Shown: in pieces, positions 55,977-64,000 of the stretch
How the letters are laid out: each line of letters begins with the position of its first letter
How positions within the stretch are numbered: the first letter of the stretch is position 1
NCBI RefSeq assembly: GCF_016775155.1
Contig: NZ_JAEUGD010000004.1
Span: 248,001 to 312,000, forward strand
Direction of reading: 5' to 3'
DNA length: 64,000 bases
DNA from: Fulvivirga marina
GTDB taxonomy: Bacteria > Bacteroidota > Bacteroidia > Cytophagales > Cyclobacteriaceae
Notes under the pieces: generated by a model
The model's input: the letters and a program-made list of their open reading frames with translations, nothing else
Told to the model about the DNA's origin: nothing
The model's database searches: none
Position numbers and translations under genes: made by a program

Positions 55977-56930
55977 TTAATGATTATGTTGTAGTGGCAG
56001 GAATACCTCGGCCATCATACACCGGGCACTTCCCCCACCCAAGGCTTCTATAGAATCTAATGAACTGTGAATTATAGGGCAATGTTTTTCTATGATGTTT
56101 TTTTGATCTTCTCTAAGTGATGCATATGCTGCACTGGACATCACCAGGTACTTTTGTCCTGTCCCAGACCTCACTTGCAGCATGTTCCCTGCAAACTGGT
56201 ATTTCTGAGTCTCATCTATCGAGATTACTTCTTTACCGGTATTTTTCAGTGATGACAATACCTTTTCCCTTTCTACCTGATCATCTATCGCCATATCACA
56301 AATAACTGCGAACTCATCTGCCACACACATCATTACGTTGGTATGATAAATGGGTTCCCGTTGGCCTTTAACCGTTTGATAAGCACTGAAGACTACTGGC
56401 TCAAACCCAAATTTCCCACAAAACTCATCAAGCACGTCTCGGTTAGTCCTGAGAGACAATGCTGCATATACCAACTTGTTAGGACGGTCCAGAATCATAC
56501 TTCCTGTTCCTTCGAGAAATTTATCATCTCCCTCATGAAATGAAAAATCTTCAATACTGGAGACCTTCAGGGCATACTGTTTTTCCAGAGTAGTCAGGAT
56601 TTCGTGCCTCCGCTCCAACCTTCTGTTTGGAGCATACATAGGGTAAAGTCCTACCCGGCCATCACCATGAAAAGATATCCAGTTGTTGGGAAAAATAGAA
56701 TCAGGGGTGTCAGGAGAATAAGTATCATCAATTACAATAATATTTACCTGATGCTCTCTTAGCTTTTGAACTAGACCATCAAACTCCTCCCTAGCCTTCT
56801 TTTGAGCGTCCTGAGGGTGCAGATTATCAATTACCTGCTGGTAATAATTATTAACAGCAGTCTCCTCATTATACCGGAAGTTCACCGGCCGGATCATCAT
56901 GATAGTATCTGCACACTGCCTGATTTCCAT
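55977..56930 (-). CDS. ctlX: Guanidino/ureido hydrolase, CtlX-like
   Basis: 317 residues of the amidinotransferase/deiminase superfamily (pentein fold). The N-terminal substrate segment reads IMMIRPVNFRYNEETAVNNY; the acid pair and His lie in FHEGDDKFLEGTGS and IYHTNVMMCV; the nucleophile is Cys304 in GGGSARCMMAEVF. The best family name is citrulline utilization hydrolase CtlX, but relatives include arginine and dimethylarginine hydrolases. It overlaps the arginase stop by one base (TAATG), so both act on arginine or its products. Confidence 0.8.
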   Translation of the reverse strand: MEIRQCADTIMMIRPVNFRYNEETAVNNYYQQVIDNLHPQDAQKKAREEFDGLVQKLREHQVNIIVIDDTYSPDTPDSIFPNNWISFHGDGRVGLYPMYAPNRRLERRHEILTTLEKQYALKVSSIEDFSFHEGDDKFLEGTGSMILDRPNKLVYAALSLRTNRDVLDEFCGKFGFEPVVFSAYQTVKGQREPIYHTNVMMCVADEFAVICDMAIDDQVEREKVLSSLKNTGKEVISIDETQKYQFAGNMLQVRSGTGQKYLVMSSAAYASLREDQKNIIEKHCPIIHSSLDSIEALGGGSARCMMAEVFLPLQHNH

Positions 56931-57895
56931 TATTCTCCTAAAAGGGAATTAGTAGTAGCTTCAAGAATTTCAAAAGCATTTTCAGCCATTTTGTTTTCCG
57001 TATCCAATGTAGGGTTTACCTCTACCATCTCCCAGGCTACTACTTTCGGATCTTTGATCAATCGTGTATTTAATATTTTAGCTTCTTCCACCGAGAGACC
57101 ATTGGGCACCGGTGTACCTGTACCTACAGAAATTTTAGAATCCATGCTATCCACATCAAAAGAAACATAGACAATATCACATTCGTCAAGCAAGGCAAGT
57201 GTTTCATCTGCAATAGCCTCCACACCTTTCTCTCTTACCTGCTGAGTAGTGAAGTTAGTAATGTTATGTTTTTTCAGGAGGAATTCCTCTGGCTGCTCCA
57301 GATCGCGAGCACTAATTAGTACCACATCTGAGAGGTTGATCTTAGCTCCCTTGCCTCCTACTTCCTTCAACTGATTCCACAGGTCAACAGTCTCACTCCT
57401 TGGATCATTAATCTTACACTCCATATTATCGGTATTGCTAACCATCGCCAGAGGCATGCCATGCATGTTGCCGGAGGGTGTAGTATAAGGAGTATGCATA
57501 TCAGCATGTGCATCTATCCAAACCACACCAAGCTTTTTATCAGGGTGCGCATTTTTGATTCCTGAAATGGAACCTGCAGCAGTAGAATGATCTCCTGCTA
57601 ATATGATGGGGAAGCTGTTCATCTTAAGCACCTTGGATACTTGTAAACAAACTCTCTCTTCCATTGTTAAAACACCATCAATAAACTTGGCGTGAGGGTG
57701 AGCATAACCATCAAAAAGAATATCGTTAACGTTTTCAACCTCCTCCGAGTCAAAGCGGGCAAAATAATCGGATTCCAGGTCCAAACTAGCTATTTTTAGT
57801 GCATCTATGCCTAAACTGGCGCCTCTTGTACCAGCAGCTATTTCCGATTTTACTTCAATAATTCTGATATCTTTTAAAGGCAATATTTTATTCAT
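56930..57895 (-). CDS. rocF: Arginase family ureohydrolase
   Basis: 321 residues. Manganese ligands: His103 (AGDHSTAAG), Asp128, His130 and Asp132 (WIDAHADMHTP), Asp247 and Asp249 (SFDVDSMD). The loop SGNMHGMPLA after the first cluster is of arginase rather than agmatinase type, so arginine to ornithine plus urea is the best call; agmatinase cannot be excluded. It is the first gene of the minus-strand operon and has a promoter at 57951-57979. It is divergent from the speA-type gene. Confidence 0.88.
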   Translation of the reverse strand: MNKILPLKDIRIIEVKSEIAAGTRGASLGIDALKIASLDLESDYFARFDSEEVENVNDILFDGYAHPHAKFIDGVLTMEERVCLQVSKVLKMNSFPIILAGDHSTAAGSISGIKNAHPDKKLGVVWIDAHADMHTPYTTPSGNMHGMPLAMVSNTDNMECKINDPRSETVDLWNQLKEVGGKGAKINLSDVVLISARDLEQPEEFLLKKHNITNFTTQQVREKGVEAIADETLALLDECDIVYVSFDVDSMDSKISVGTGTPVPNGLSVEEAKILNTRLIKDPKVVAWEMVEVNPTLDTENKMAENAFEILEATTNSLLGE

Positions 57896-57950
57896 AAAAT
57901 AGATTTATATATAATATTTTGCAGCAACGTAAATTGCTTTGCAAAGATTG

Positions 57951-57979
57951 CAAATTTATACCAATATTGCATTGTTCAA
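57951..57979 (-). promoter_or_regulatory. Promoter of the arginase operon
   Basis: On the minus strand: TTG (57979-57977), 18 bases, then TAAATTTG (57958-57951), a match to the Bacteroidota consensus. It lies about 55 bases before the arginase ATG. TTGC-containing repeats (TTTGCAATC and TTTGCAAAGC) next to the -7 box could bind a regulator shared with the divergent decarboxylase gene. Confidence 0.65.
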
Positions 57980-58016
57980 TTAAATACTTCCAGCTTATAC
58001 AGTACAGTTTATTTTT

Positions 58017-59411
58017 ATGAAAAAATACATCGATCTTATAGAGCAAACATTCGAGTTTCCTCAGAAAGAGTTTAAGGTTGTGGACAATAAACTTTATTTT
58101 AACGATGTGCCTTTAATGGACATAATAGAGAAATATGGCACACCTCTCAAGCTTACTTACCTTCCCAAAATTGGCGAAAACATTAAGTACGCAAAACAGA
58201 TATTTAACAATGCAATAAAAAAGTATAATTACGAGGGCTCTTATACCTATTGCTATTGCACCAAGTCATCACATTTCAACTTCGTTCTTGAAGAAGCCCT
58301 GAAGCATGACATACATATTGAAACATCTTCTTCTTTTGATATTCCTATAGTTCGAAAGCTCTATGAAAAAGGCAAGATCAGCAAAAATACCTACGTGGTT
58401 TGTAATGGTTTCAAAAGACCTCTTTACAAGCAATATATTAGTGATCTGCTCAACGATGGGTTCAAAAACTGTATACCTGTACTAGACAACCTACATGAAC
58501 TAAGTCATTATGAAGAACACGTAAAGGGCGAATACAATGTCGGTATTCGAATTGCTGCGGATGAAGAACCAAACTTTGAATTCTACACATCAAGGTTAGG
58601 CATCAGGTATGGAGACATCAATACGCTGTATAGAGACCAGATAAAACCCAGTAAAAAGGCTAAGCTAAAACTATTACATTTTTTCATTAATACCGGCATA
58701 CGAGACACTGCATATTACTGGAGTGAATTGAGCAGGTTTATCTTCAAATACTGTGAACTGAAAAAGGAGTGCCCTGAACTTGACACTATTGACATTGGCG
58801 GTGGATTCCCTATCAAGACTTCTTTGCAGTTTGAATTTAACTATAAATATATAGTAGAGCAGATCGTTGAAAATATTAAATGGATATGTGGCAAGAACAA
58901 TGTACCTGTACCCAATATTTTTACAGAATTCGGAAGTTTTACAGTAGGTGAAAGCGGTGCAGTACTCTACTCCATTATGGATCAAAAACTCCAGAATGAC
59001 AAAGAACTTTGGTATATGATTGACGGCTCATTTATTACGCATATTCCTGATGCATGGGGTCTAAATCAGAAGTATATCATGCTTCCTCTCAACAAATGGG
59101 ATGGCATGTTCCATAAAGTGAACCTAGGTGGCCTAACCTGTGACAGCATGGATTACTATAACTCGGAAGCACATACCAGTGATGTATTTCTCCCTATGAT
59201 GGAATCCGATAACACTGACAAACTATACATTGGTTTTTTCCATACCGGAGCTTACCAGGAATCTTTAGGAGGTTACGGAGGCATTCAGCACTGCCTGATA
59301 CCCGCCCCGAAACATGTCTTAATTGACAGAGACTCTAAAGGAGAAATTGTAACCCGGCTATTCTCAGACGAACAAGAGAGCGAGGCTATGCTCAATTTAC
59401 TGGGATATTAG
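58017..59411 (+). CDS. speA: Arginine decarboxylase-type PLP enzyme (short form)
   Basis: 464 residues, alanine-racemase-fold group IV decarboxylase. The PLP lysine is Lys83 in YCYCTKSSHF; the phosphate-binding loop is DIGGGFP near residue 260; the decarboxylase cysteine lies in GGLTCDSMDYY near 375. E. coli SpeA is about 650 residues; this form lacks the insertion and C-terminal extension, and resembles the Bacteroidota arginine decarboxylase group. Product would be agmatine, but diaminopimelate or carboxynorspermidine substrates are possible alternatives. It is divergent from the arginase operon. Confidence 0.8.
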   Translation: MKKYIDLIEQTFEFPQKEFKVVDNKLYFNDVPLMDIIEKYGTPLKLTYLPKIGENIKYAKQIFNNAIKKYNYEGSYTYCYCTKSSHFNFVLEEALKHDIHIETSSSFDIPIVRKLYEKGKISKNTYVVCNGFKRPLYKQYISDLLNDGFKNCIPVLDNLHELSHYEEHVKGEYNVGIRIAADEEPNFEFYTSRLGIRYGDINTLYRDQIKPSKKAKLKLLHFFINTGIRDTAYYWSELSRFIFKYCELKKECPELDTIDIGGGFPIKTSLQFEFNYKYIVEQIVENIKWICGKNNVPVPNIFTEFGSFTVGESGAVLYSIMDQKLQNDKELWYMIDGSFITHIPDAWGLNQKYIMLPLNKWDGMFHKVNLGGLTCDSMDYYNSEAHTSDVFLPMMESDNTDKLYIGFFHTGAYQESLGGYGGIQHCLIPAPKHVLIDRDSKGEIVTRLFSDEQESEAMLNLLGY

Positions 59412-59437
59412 TCCGAACATTTTAGTTTATAGCATGG

Positions 59438-59989
59438 TCAGGTAATCTCATTCCTGATTATGCTATAAACATACTCATCGCACCACTCTCCCCGACGAAA
59501 TACATGCGACTTAAAGTGAGCCTCTTTTTTCATTTTAAGTTTTTCCATCAGGCGATACGATCCCGTATTTCTTGGGTCGCAAATAGCTATCAGCTTGTGT
59601 AGCCCCTTATTGCCAAACAACTCCCACATTAAAGCATCTACTGCCTCAAAAGCATATCCATTCCCCTGATAAGCCGGATTGAGCCGGTAACCGATCTCCC
59701 CCAGGTTATGTTTACGTGCCACGTAATTAAACCCGAGTTCTCCTATTGCCTTCTGCCCATTTGCTAATATAATAGATAATGAAAGCCACTCTCCGTCTCC
59801 CCCGTTCCATTGTGCCATTCTTTTCTTATAAAAAGCAATCGCTTCCCCTCTTGTCATCGGGTCTGTGGTATACCTGGCTACATCCTCATGCAAGCGATGC
59901 TCCAGAGCATCTTCAAGGTCGGCAGGAATCATTTTGCGGATATGAAGTCTTTGAGTGTGAATATCTATGGTAAAGCAATCCTCCTTCAT
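59438..59989 (-). CDS. GNAT-family N-acetyltransferase (RimJ/RimL type)
   Basis: 183 residues, Acetyltransf_3 type: TQRLHIRKMIPADLEDAL at the start, acetyl-CoA loop LNPAYQGNGYAFEAVDALM, then the CDPRNTGSYRLMEKLKMKKE block. Substrate unknown. It lies 14 bases after a HAD phosphatase on the same strand, so the two are probably co-transcribed. Confidence 0.88.
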   Translation of the reverse strand: MKEDCFTIDIHTQRLHIRKMIPADLEDALEHRLHEDVARYTTDPMTRGEAIAFYKKRMAQWNGGDGEWLSLSIILANGQKAIGELGFNYVARKHNLGEIGYRLNPAYQGNGYAFEAVDALMWELFGNKGLHKLIAICDPRNTGSYRLMEKLKMKKEAHFKSHVFRRGEWCDEYVYSIIRNEIT

Positions 59990-60003
59990 ACCGGTTCAGG
60001 TTG

Positions 60004-60507
60004 TTAACCAAATATAATTTCTAAGGCATCAGGCAGGTTCTTCGCCCGATAATCTGCCATCCGGCTATCATCATTATCTACCTGAATAGTTTTAATACCA
60101 AGTCTTTTTGCCGGTACCAAATCCCTCTCTTTATCACCGATCATCCAGGAGAGCCTAACGTCTACATTAAACTTCGCTATTGCCTTTTCAAACATTAAAG
60201 AACCTGGTTTTCTAGATAAGCTCTCACTCACAGTTGGATGCCCTGGTGCAAAATAAAAGTGATCTATCTGGTGGTTAAAAGCCTTTTGCATCAACTGATG
60301 ACACTCATGCATCTGCTCCCTGGTATAAATTCCCTTGGCTATACCAGATTGATTTGTAATCACTATAAGTAAATAGCCTGCTCTTTTAAGAGAGGTGAGC
60401 GCTTCCGCCACTCCGGGGAGGATCTCCAACTTGTCGGCCGAGTATACATAGTCGACATAGTCCCTGTTAAGGACACCGTCTCTATCCAGAAAAACACATT
60501 TATTCAA
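60004..60507 (-). CDS. HAD-IIIA phosphatase, GmhB-like without zinc cysteines
   Basis: 167 residues from TTG 60507. HAD motif I is FLDRDGVLN (two Asp), motif II VITNQSG, and motif IV GDKERDLVPA. The region where GmhB has zinc-binding cysteines reads APGHPTVSESLSRKPG and contains none. The family removes a phosphate from heptose bisphosphate or histidinol phosphate; the missing metal site means the substrate should be called cautiously. It may feed sugar nucleotides to envelope glycans. Confidence 0.82.
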   Translation of the reverse strand: MNKCVFLDRDGVLNRDYVDYVYSADKLEILPGVAEALTSLKRAGYLLIVITNQSGIAKGIYTREQMHECHQLMQKAFNHQIDHFYFAPGHPTVSESLSRKPGSLMFEKAIAKFNVDVRLSWMIGDKERDLVPAKRLGIKTIQVDNDDSRMADYRAKNLPDALEIIFG

Positions 60508-60646
60508 AATATCGGAATTTTTAGTGCAACAAAGATGTGCAAATCTAGTACATACAGAATAAAAACAAATTCTAAGAGTTACAGTTTTAATTGGGATTTG
60601 TTATTTTAGGCGCTTTAACCTTACCATCAAACAATTAGTAGACAGC

Positions 60647-61393
60647 GTGAACGACAGCTTAGTTATTATACCTACCTATAATGAAAAGGAAAACATCGAA
60701 TTAATTATTGATGCTGTATTTACGCTGCCCCACAAGTTCGACATCCTGATTGTTGATGATGGGTCTCCTGATGGTACAGGAAGCCTGGTAAAAGAACTTC
60801 AAAAAAAAGACCATGATGGCAGAACACTGCATCTGGTAGAAAGAGAAGGGAAACAAGGCTTGGGTACTGCTTATATCAGAGGGTTCAATTTTGCCCTTGA
60901 AAAGAAGTACGACTATATTTTTGAAATGGATGCCGACTTTTCGCATAACCCCAAAGATCTTGTAAGATTATATGAGGCTTGTGCCAACGAAAGTTACGAC
61001 ATGGCCGTAGGCTCCAGATATATTAGCGGCGTTAACGTGGTTAACTGGCCGATGGGCAGGGTGATCATGAGCTACTTTGCCAGTATTTATGTAAGGTTTA
61101 TTACAGGCATGTCTATCCATGACACTACCGCTGGTTTTGTTTGCTTCACTCGTAAAGTCCTGGAATCTATTGATCTGGACAGAATCAAATTCATAGGCTA
61201 TGCTTTCCAGATAGAAATGAAATTTACGGCTATGAAGCATGGTTTTAAAATACTTGAGGTCCCTATTATCTTCACCGATCGAACCCGAGGGAAATCAAAA
61301 ATGTCCGGATCAATATTCAAAGAAGCATTCTTTGGTGTAATTCAGCTTAAAATAGGTAGCTGGTTTAAGAAATACCCTGCTAACGCGGCTTAA
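60647..61393 (+). CDS. Polyprenol-phosphate mannosyltransferase-type glycosyltransferase
   Basis: 248 residues, GT2 family, from GTG 60647. The nucleotide-binding IIPTYNEKENIELII and DDGSPDGTGSLVKE, the metal-binding FEMDADFSHNP, and the SRYISGVNVVNW and TRGKSKMSGSIFKEA blocks match DPM1-type synthases that charge a polyprenol carrier with mannose. It lacks the C-terminal membrane helices of some bacterial relatives. Its stop overlaps the convergent permease gene by four bases. Confidence 0.92.
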   Translation: MNDSLVIIPTYNEKENIELIIDAVFTLPHKFDILIVDDGSPDGTGSLVKELQKKDHDGRTLHLVEREGKQGLGTAYIRGFNFALEKKYDYIFEMDADFSHNPKDLVRLYEACANESYDMAVGSRYISGVNVVNWPMGRVIMSYFASIYVRFITGMSIHDTTAGFVCFTRKVLESIDLDRIKFIGYAFQIEMKFTAMKHGFKILEVPIIFTDRTRGKSKMSGSIFKEAFFGVIQLKIGSWFKKYPANAA

Positions 61394-62610
61394 TCAAACT
61401 TGATACTTTTTATAGCATTTATCCTGGAAATAACCGCTGTTGGTATTAGTATAATAAGGCTGACCACCAAAAGTGTAAGTAGGTTAAGCCCTACAATTAC
61501 CTCCCAACCCCAACCGATAGGCACATAGCTCATATAATAATCAGCAGGGTTAAGTGGTATCACTTTAAAATAGTATTGAATAAGGCACACGCCAATACCT
61601 AATACATTACCCAGCACCAAGCCCTTAACAATAAGCAGGATACCATTATAGGCAAAAACACTTCTTATCTGACTATTATTAGCACCAAGCGCTTTCAGTA
61701 GCCCTATCATTTGTGTTCTCTCCATAATCAGAATAAGTATAATCGAGATCATGTTCACACATACTACAAAAAGGATAATCCCTAAGAAAATATTTACCTG
61801 GCGACTGATCAGGTGGAGCCAATCGAAGACCTGAATGTACTTATCACTTATTTTTTCAACAAAGAAGTCATAATCAACTATTTCATCCAGTGCCTTTTCA
61901 GCCTCATCCATTTTAGACGGGTCTTTAATAAATACTTCCATGCCCCTGGCTACACTGTCTGACCAGTTATTGAGTCGCTGTATCAAGCGCAGATCACCAA
62001 TGATGATCTTACTGTCGTAATACTCCGATAAATTGGTTTCATAAATACCAACAACATCTAGTCTTCTAACCCTAGGAGGATTTTGAAAAAAGTGGACCGT
62101 TATCTTATCTCCTACACCCAACTCAAGTTTATCTGCTATAACCCTGCTGAGCATTACCTCTTTTGAATACGAATCATCGTCAAACGAGATAAACCTTCCC
62201 TCCACGATGTTATCATCAAATCTGCTGAGATCAAACCTTTTACTCACCCCTTTAAAAATAATCCCCAACACTTCTTCTTCAGTCTTGATCAGACCTGCTT
62301 TGTTGCTGTACTCCTGAACATGGTCTATAAAACCATACTTTTGATAATTATTGAACAACTCATTGTCTGTAGAAATGGGAGCTTCCTCATAGGAGTTACT
62401 CATAGTGTATTTAGTCACCTGAAAATGCGAACTAAAACTATAGATCTTGTCAGTAACAGTATTTTGAAACCCTCTGAGTATCAAGAAAGACACAATCATT
62501 ACAGCAAGTCCTATTCCTATGCTTCCTACGGCTATTTTATGTATAGTGGATGAAAAGCTATCTTGCTGATTTCCTGCAATTCTTTTAGATATAAAATAAG
62601 ATAGGTTCAA
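61390..62610 (-). CDS. FtsX-like ABC transporter permease (LolC/E type)
   Basis: 406 residues from TTG 62610. One N-terminal helix (IHKIAVGSIGIGLAVMIVSF), a large periplasmic MacB_PCD domain (about 50-250), and three C-terminal helices with the FtsX domain (MISIILILIMERTQMIGLLK). The layout fits the LolC/LolE lipoprotein-release permease, but no LolD gene is adjacent. In Bacteroidota, stand-alone copies like this are common. Confidence 0.88.
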   Translation of the reverse strand: MNLSYFISKRIAGNQQDSFSSTIHKIAVGSIGIGLAVMIVSFLILRGFQNTVTDKIYSFSSHFQVTKYTMSNSYEEAPISTDNELFNNYQKYGFIDHVQEYSNKAGLIKTEEEVLGIIFKGVSKRFDLSRFDDNIVEGRFISFDDDSYSKEVMLSRVIADKLELGVGDKITVHFFQNPPRVRRLDVVGIYETNLSEYYDSKIIIGDLRLIQRLNNWSDSVARGMEVFIKDPSKMDEAEKALDEIVDYDFFVEKISDKYIQVFDWLHLISRQVNIFLGIILFVVCVNMISIILILIMERTQMIGLLKALGANNSQIRSVFAYNGILLIVKGLVLGNVLGIGVCLIQYYFKVIPLNPADYYMSYVPIGWGWEVIVGLNLLTLLVVSLIILIPTAVISRINAIKSIKFD

Positions 62611-62661
62611 GAATATCGTTTAATTTTAGTCTCTTTTGCGTGCAAATTAAATAATTAAGTA

Positions 62662-63831
62662 TTGAACAGGCTCATTTTACTCATATCATTTTTTATCACC
62701 ATCTCTTCATGTGGTCACGGACAAACTGAAAGAAACAACCCATTAATTCCCGGAGCTCACCAAACGGACAGTTATTTACCTCTTATTAAGGGCAAAAAAA
62801 TAGCCCTGGTAGTTAACCAAACTTCTATGGTAGGTTCAACACACCTTGTTGACACACTGATCTCACTTAATATTAATGTAAAAAAGGTTTTTGCTCCGGA
62901 GCATGGCTTCCGTGGTGATGCCGACGCTGGTGAAATGGTCAAAAGCGGCACTGATGTTAGAACGAATCTACCTATTGTGTCATTGTACGGCAATAACAAA
63001 AAACCATCTTCTTCTCAGCTAGCAGATATTGATATTGTTATTTTTGACATTCAGGATGTAGGCGCCAGATTTTACACCTACATCAGCACCATGCACTACA
63101 TGATGGAAGCCTGCGCGGAGAACAGCAAGTCTATAATAATTCTGGACAGGCCTAACCCCAATGGTATGTTTGTAGACGGTCCTATTTTAAAGCCGGCATT
63201 CGAATCATTTGTAGGAATACACCCTATACCGGTACTGCATGGTTTAACCGTGGGAGAGCTAGCCACAATGATCAATGGAGAAGGTTGGCTTAAAGGTGGT
63301 GCTCAATGTGACATCAAAGTTATACCTGTTAAAAACTATAGTCATAAAAACCACTATTCATTACCAATAAAGCCTTCACCCAACCTCCCCAATGACCTCT
63401 CCATAAAAATGTACCCTTCACTTTGCCTGTTCGAAGGCACTGTGATCAGTGTAGGTCGTGGTACTTACCAGCCTTTTCAGCAAATCGGACACCCCGACTT
63501 TAAAGAAATGGCCCATGCTTTTACTCCTCAAAGCTTAGAGGGAATGGCCAAAAACCCTAAATACGAAGGACAAAAATGCTATGGTATTGATTTTCAAAAA
63601 ACTGAATTTAACGGGGGATTTTCACTTGCTTACCTTATAGAATTTCACGAAAAATATAACGGAAATGACTTTTTCACCAACTATTTTGATAAACTAGCTG
63701 GCACAGATAAACTCAGAAAGCAAATTAAAAGTGGTTTTACAGAAAATGATATCCGAAAATCATGGGCAAGCGAACTTAAGGCTTATATGATAATAAGAAA
63801 GAAGTACTTGCTTTATGAGGATTTTCAATAA
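62662..63831 (+). CDS. DUF1343/NamZ-like lipoprotein
   Basis: 389 residues from TTG 62662. Lipobox ITISSC. The mature protein is DUF1343: IALVVNQTSMVG, KVFAPEHGFRGDADAGEMV, VIFDIQDVGARFYTYIST, ILDRPNPNG, and SVGRGTYQPFQQIGHPD. One characterised member, NamZ, is an exo-beta-N-acetylmuramidase in peptidoglycan recycling (family knowledge). A membrane-bound muramic-acid hydrolase is therefore the best guess. It is divergent from the LolC/E-like gene. Confidence 0.9.
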   Translation: MNRLILLISFFITISSCGHGQTERNNPLIPGAHQTDSYLPLIKGKKIALVVNQTSMVGSTHLVDTLISLNINVKKVFAPEHGFRGDADAGEMVKSGTDVRTNLPIVSLYGNNKKPSSSQLADIDIVIFDIQDVGARFYTYISTMHYMMEACAENSKSIIILDRPNPNGMFVDGPILKPAFESFVGIHPIPVLHGLTVGELATMINGEGWLKGGAQCDIKVIPVKNYSHKNHYSLPIKPSPNLPNDLSIKMYPSLCLFEGTVISVGRGTYQPFQQIGHPDFKEMAHAFTPQSLEGMAKNPKYEGQKCYGIDFQKTEFNGGFSLAYLIEFHEKYNGNDFFTNYFDKLAGTDKLRKQIKSGFTENDIRKSWASELKAYMIIRKKYLLYEDFQ

Positions 63832-64000
63832 CACTTACTACATGGCATTTCAACATTTAATAAAAGAATAGCATTAGGAATGTGAATTCGAAGAACAAAA
63901 TCCCGAAGAAGTTGTAGTGGATTCTGTTTCCCCGTATCGAAATACCAATCCCAGTTTGAAAGAATTTAGTCAACCACTCTAACAAGGTTCCCCTCATGAA
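63832..64000. other. Distal tail with a start-less reading frame
   Basis: A frame without ATG runs from 63878 to a TAA at 63980-63982 and looks protein-like (EFEEQNPEEVVVDSVSPYRN, ending SLKEFSQPL). It is preceded by a stop, so it may be a remnant. An ATG at 63996 at the very end may be the start of a gene outside the window. Confidence 0.3.

Noticed and set aside
1-64000. CRISPR array, rRNA, insertion sequence or prophage
   Set aside because: No regularly spaced repeats, rRNA sequence, transposase, integrase or phage structural gene was found by reading the window.

Overview
The window is a housekeeping-rich chromosomal segment of a low-to-mid GC Bacteroidota, most likely a marine-type Cytophagales relative (inference). 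The evidence is the mix of Bacteroidota-typical families (IPExxxVDY protein, DUF3127 protein, PurL fused to its glutaminase domain, head-GIN DUF2807 protein, L25/CTC, MetG with a KISTS loop and C-terminal tRNA-binding domain), the rarity of Shine-Dalgarno sequences, and several promoters of the Bacteroidota type (TTG, 18-20 bases, TAnnTTTG). No rRNA, CRISPR array, insertion sequence, phage or plasmid gene was seen. One tRNA, tRNA-Gln(UUG), is present.

Layout. 1-7.3 kb: 3' part of an NFACT/RqcH gene, pyruvate kinase with an IPExxxVDY gene, then acpP-fabF-rnc and nadE. 7.3-7.9 kb: a gene-free gap with a broken reading frame. 7.9-16.2 kb: envelope genes (lgt, a POTRA/barrel protein, a MORN-like protein, a PorV-like barrel coupled to a helix-hairpin-helix barrel protein), a 34-residue membrane peptide, a DUF3127 protein with an SSB-like tail, and a DUF2807 protein. 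16.3-24.4 kb (minus strand): a tetR-tolC-hlyD-RND efflux operon with a perfect 15-bp inverted repeat at its promoter, followed by a metallophosphoesterase. 24.4-26.8 kb: an ECF-like sigma factor with a small membrane partner, an alpha/beta hydrolase and a small hypothetical gene. 26.9-35.9 kb: purL, a DUF4136 lipoprotein, tRNA-Gln, prs, rplY/ctc, pth and metG. 36-39 kb: a TPR sensor histidine kinase divergent from three tandem very small secreted or lipoprotein-type peptides. 39.5-50.7 kb: typA, bioB, sppA, folK, an SH3 lipoprotein, a UspA-type protein, a TPR lipoprotein and a TPR/LuxR-type regulator. 50.7-59.4 kb: a compact arginine/polyamine operon (arginase, CtlX-like hydrolase, deoxyhypusine-synthase-like protein, GNAT-nitrilase fusion, argS, menA) divergent from a speA-type decarboxylase. 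59.4-64 kb: GNAT, HAD phosphatase, dolichol-phosphate-mannose-type glycosyltransferase, LolC/E-like permease and a DUF1343/NamZ lipoprotein.

The strongest candidate for an undescribed system is at 36.1-39.0 kb. Three tandem ORFs of 47, 54 and 54 codons have a cleavable or anchoring N-terminus. Two of them share the exact C-terminal motif LEDENQF. They lie head to head with a periplasmic-TPR/histidine kinase gene, which suggests a secreted peptide and sensor pair (inference). The second most interesting locus is the polyamine operon, where a deoxyhypusine-synthase homologue sits in a bacterium among arginine-metabolism genes.
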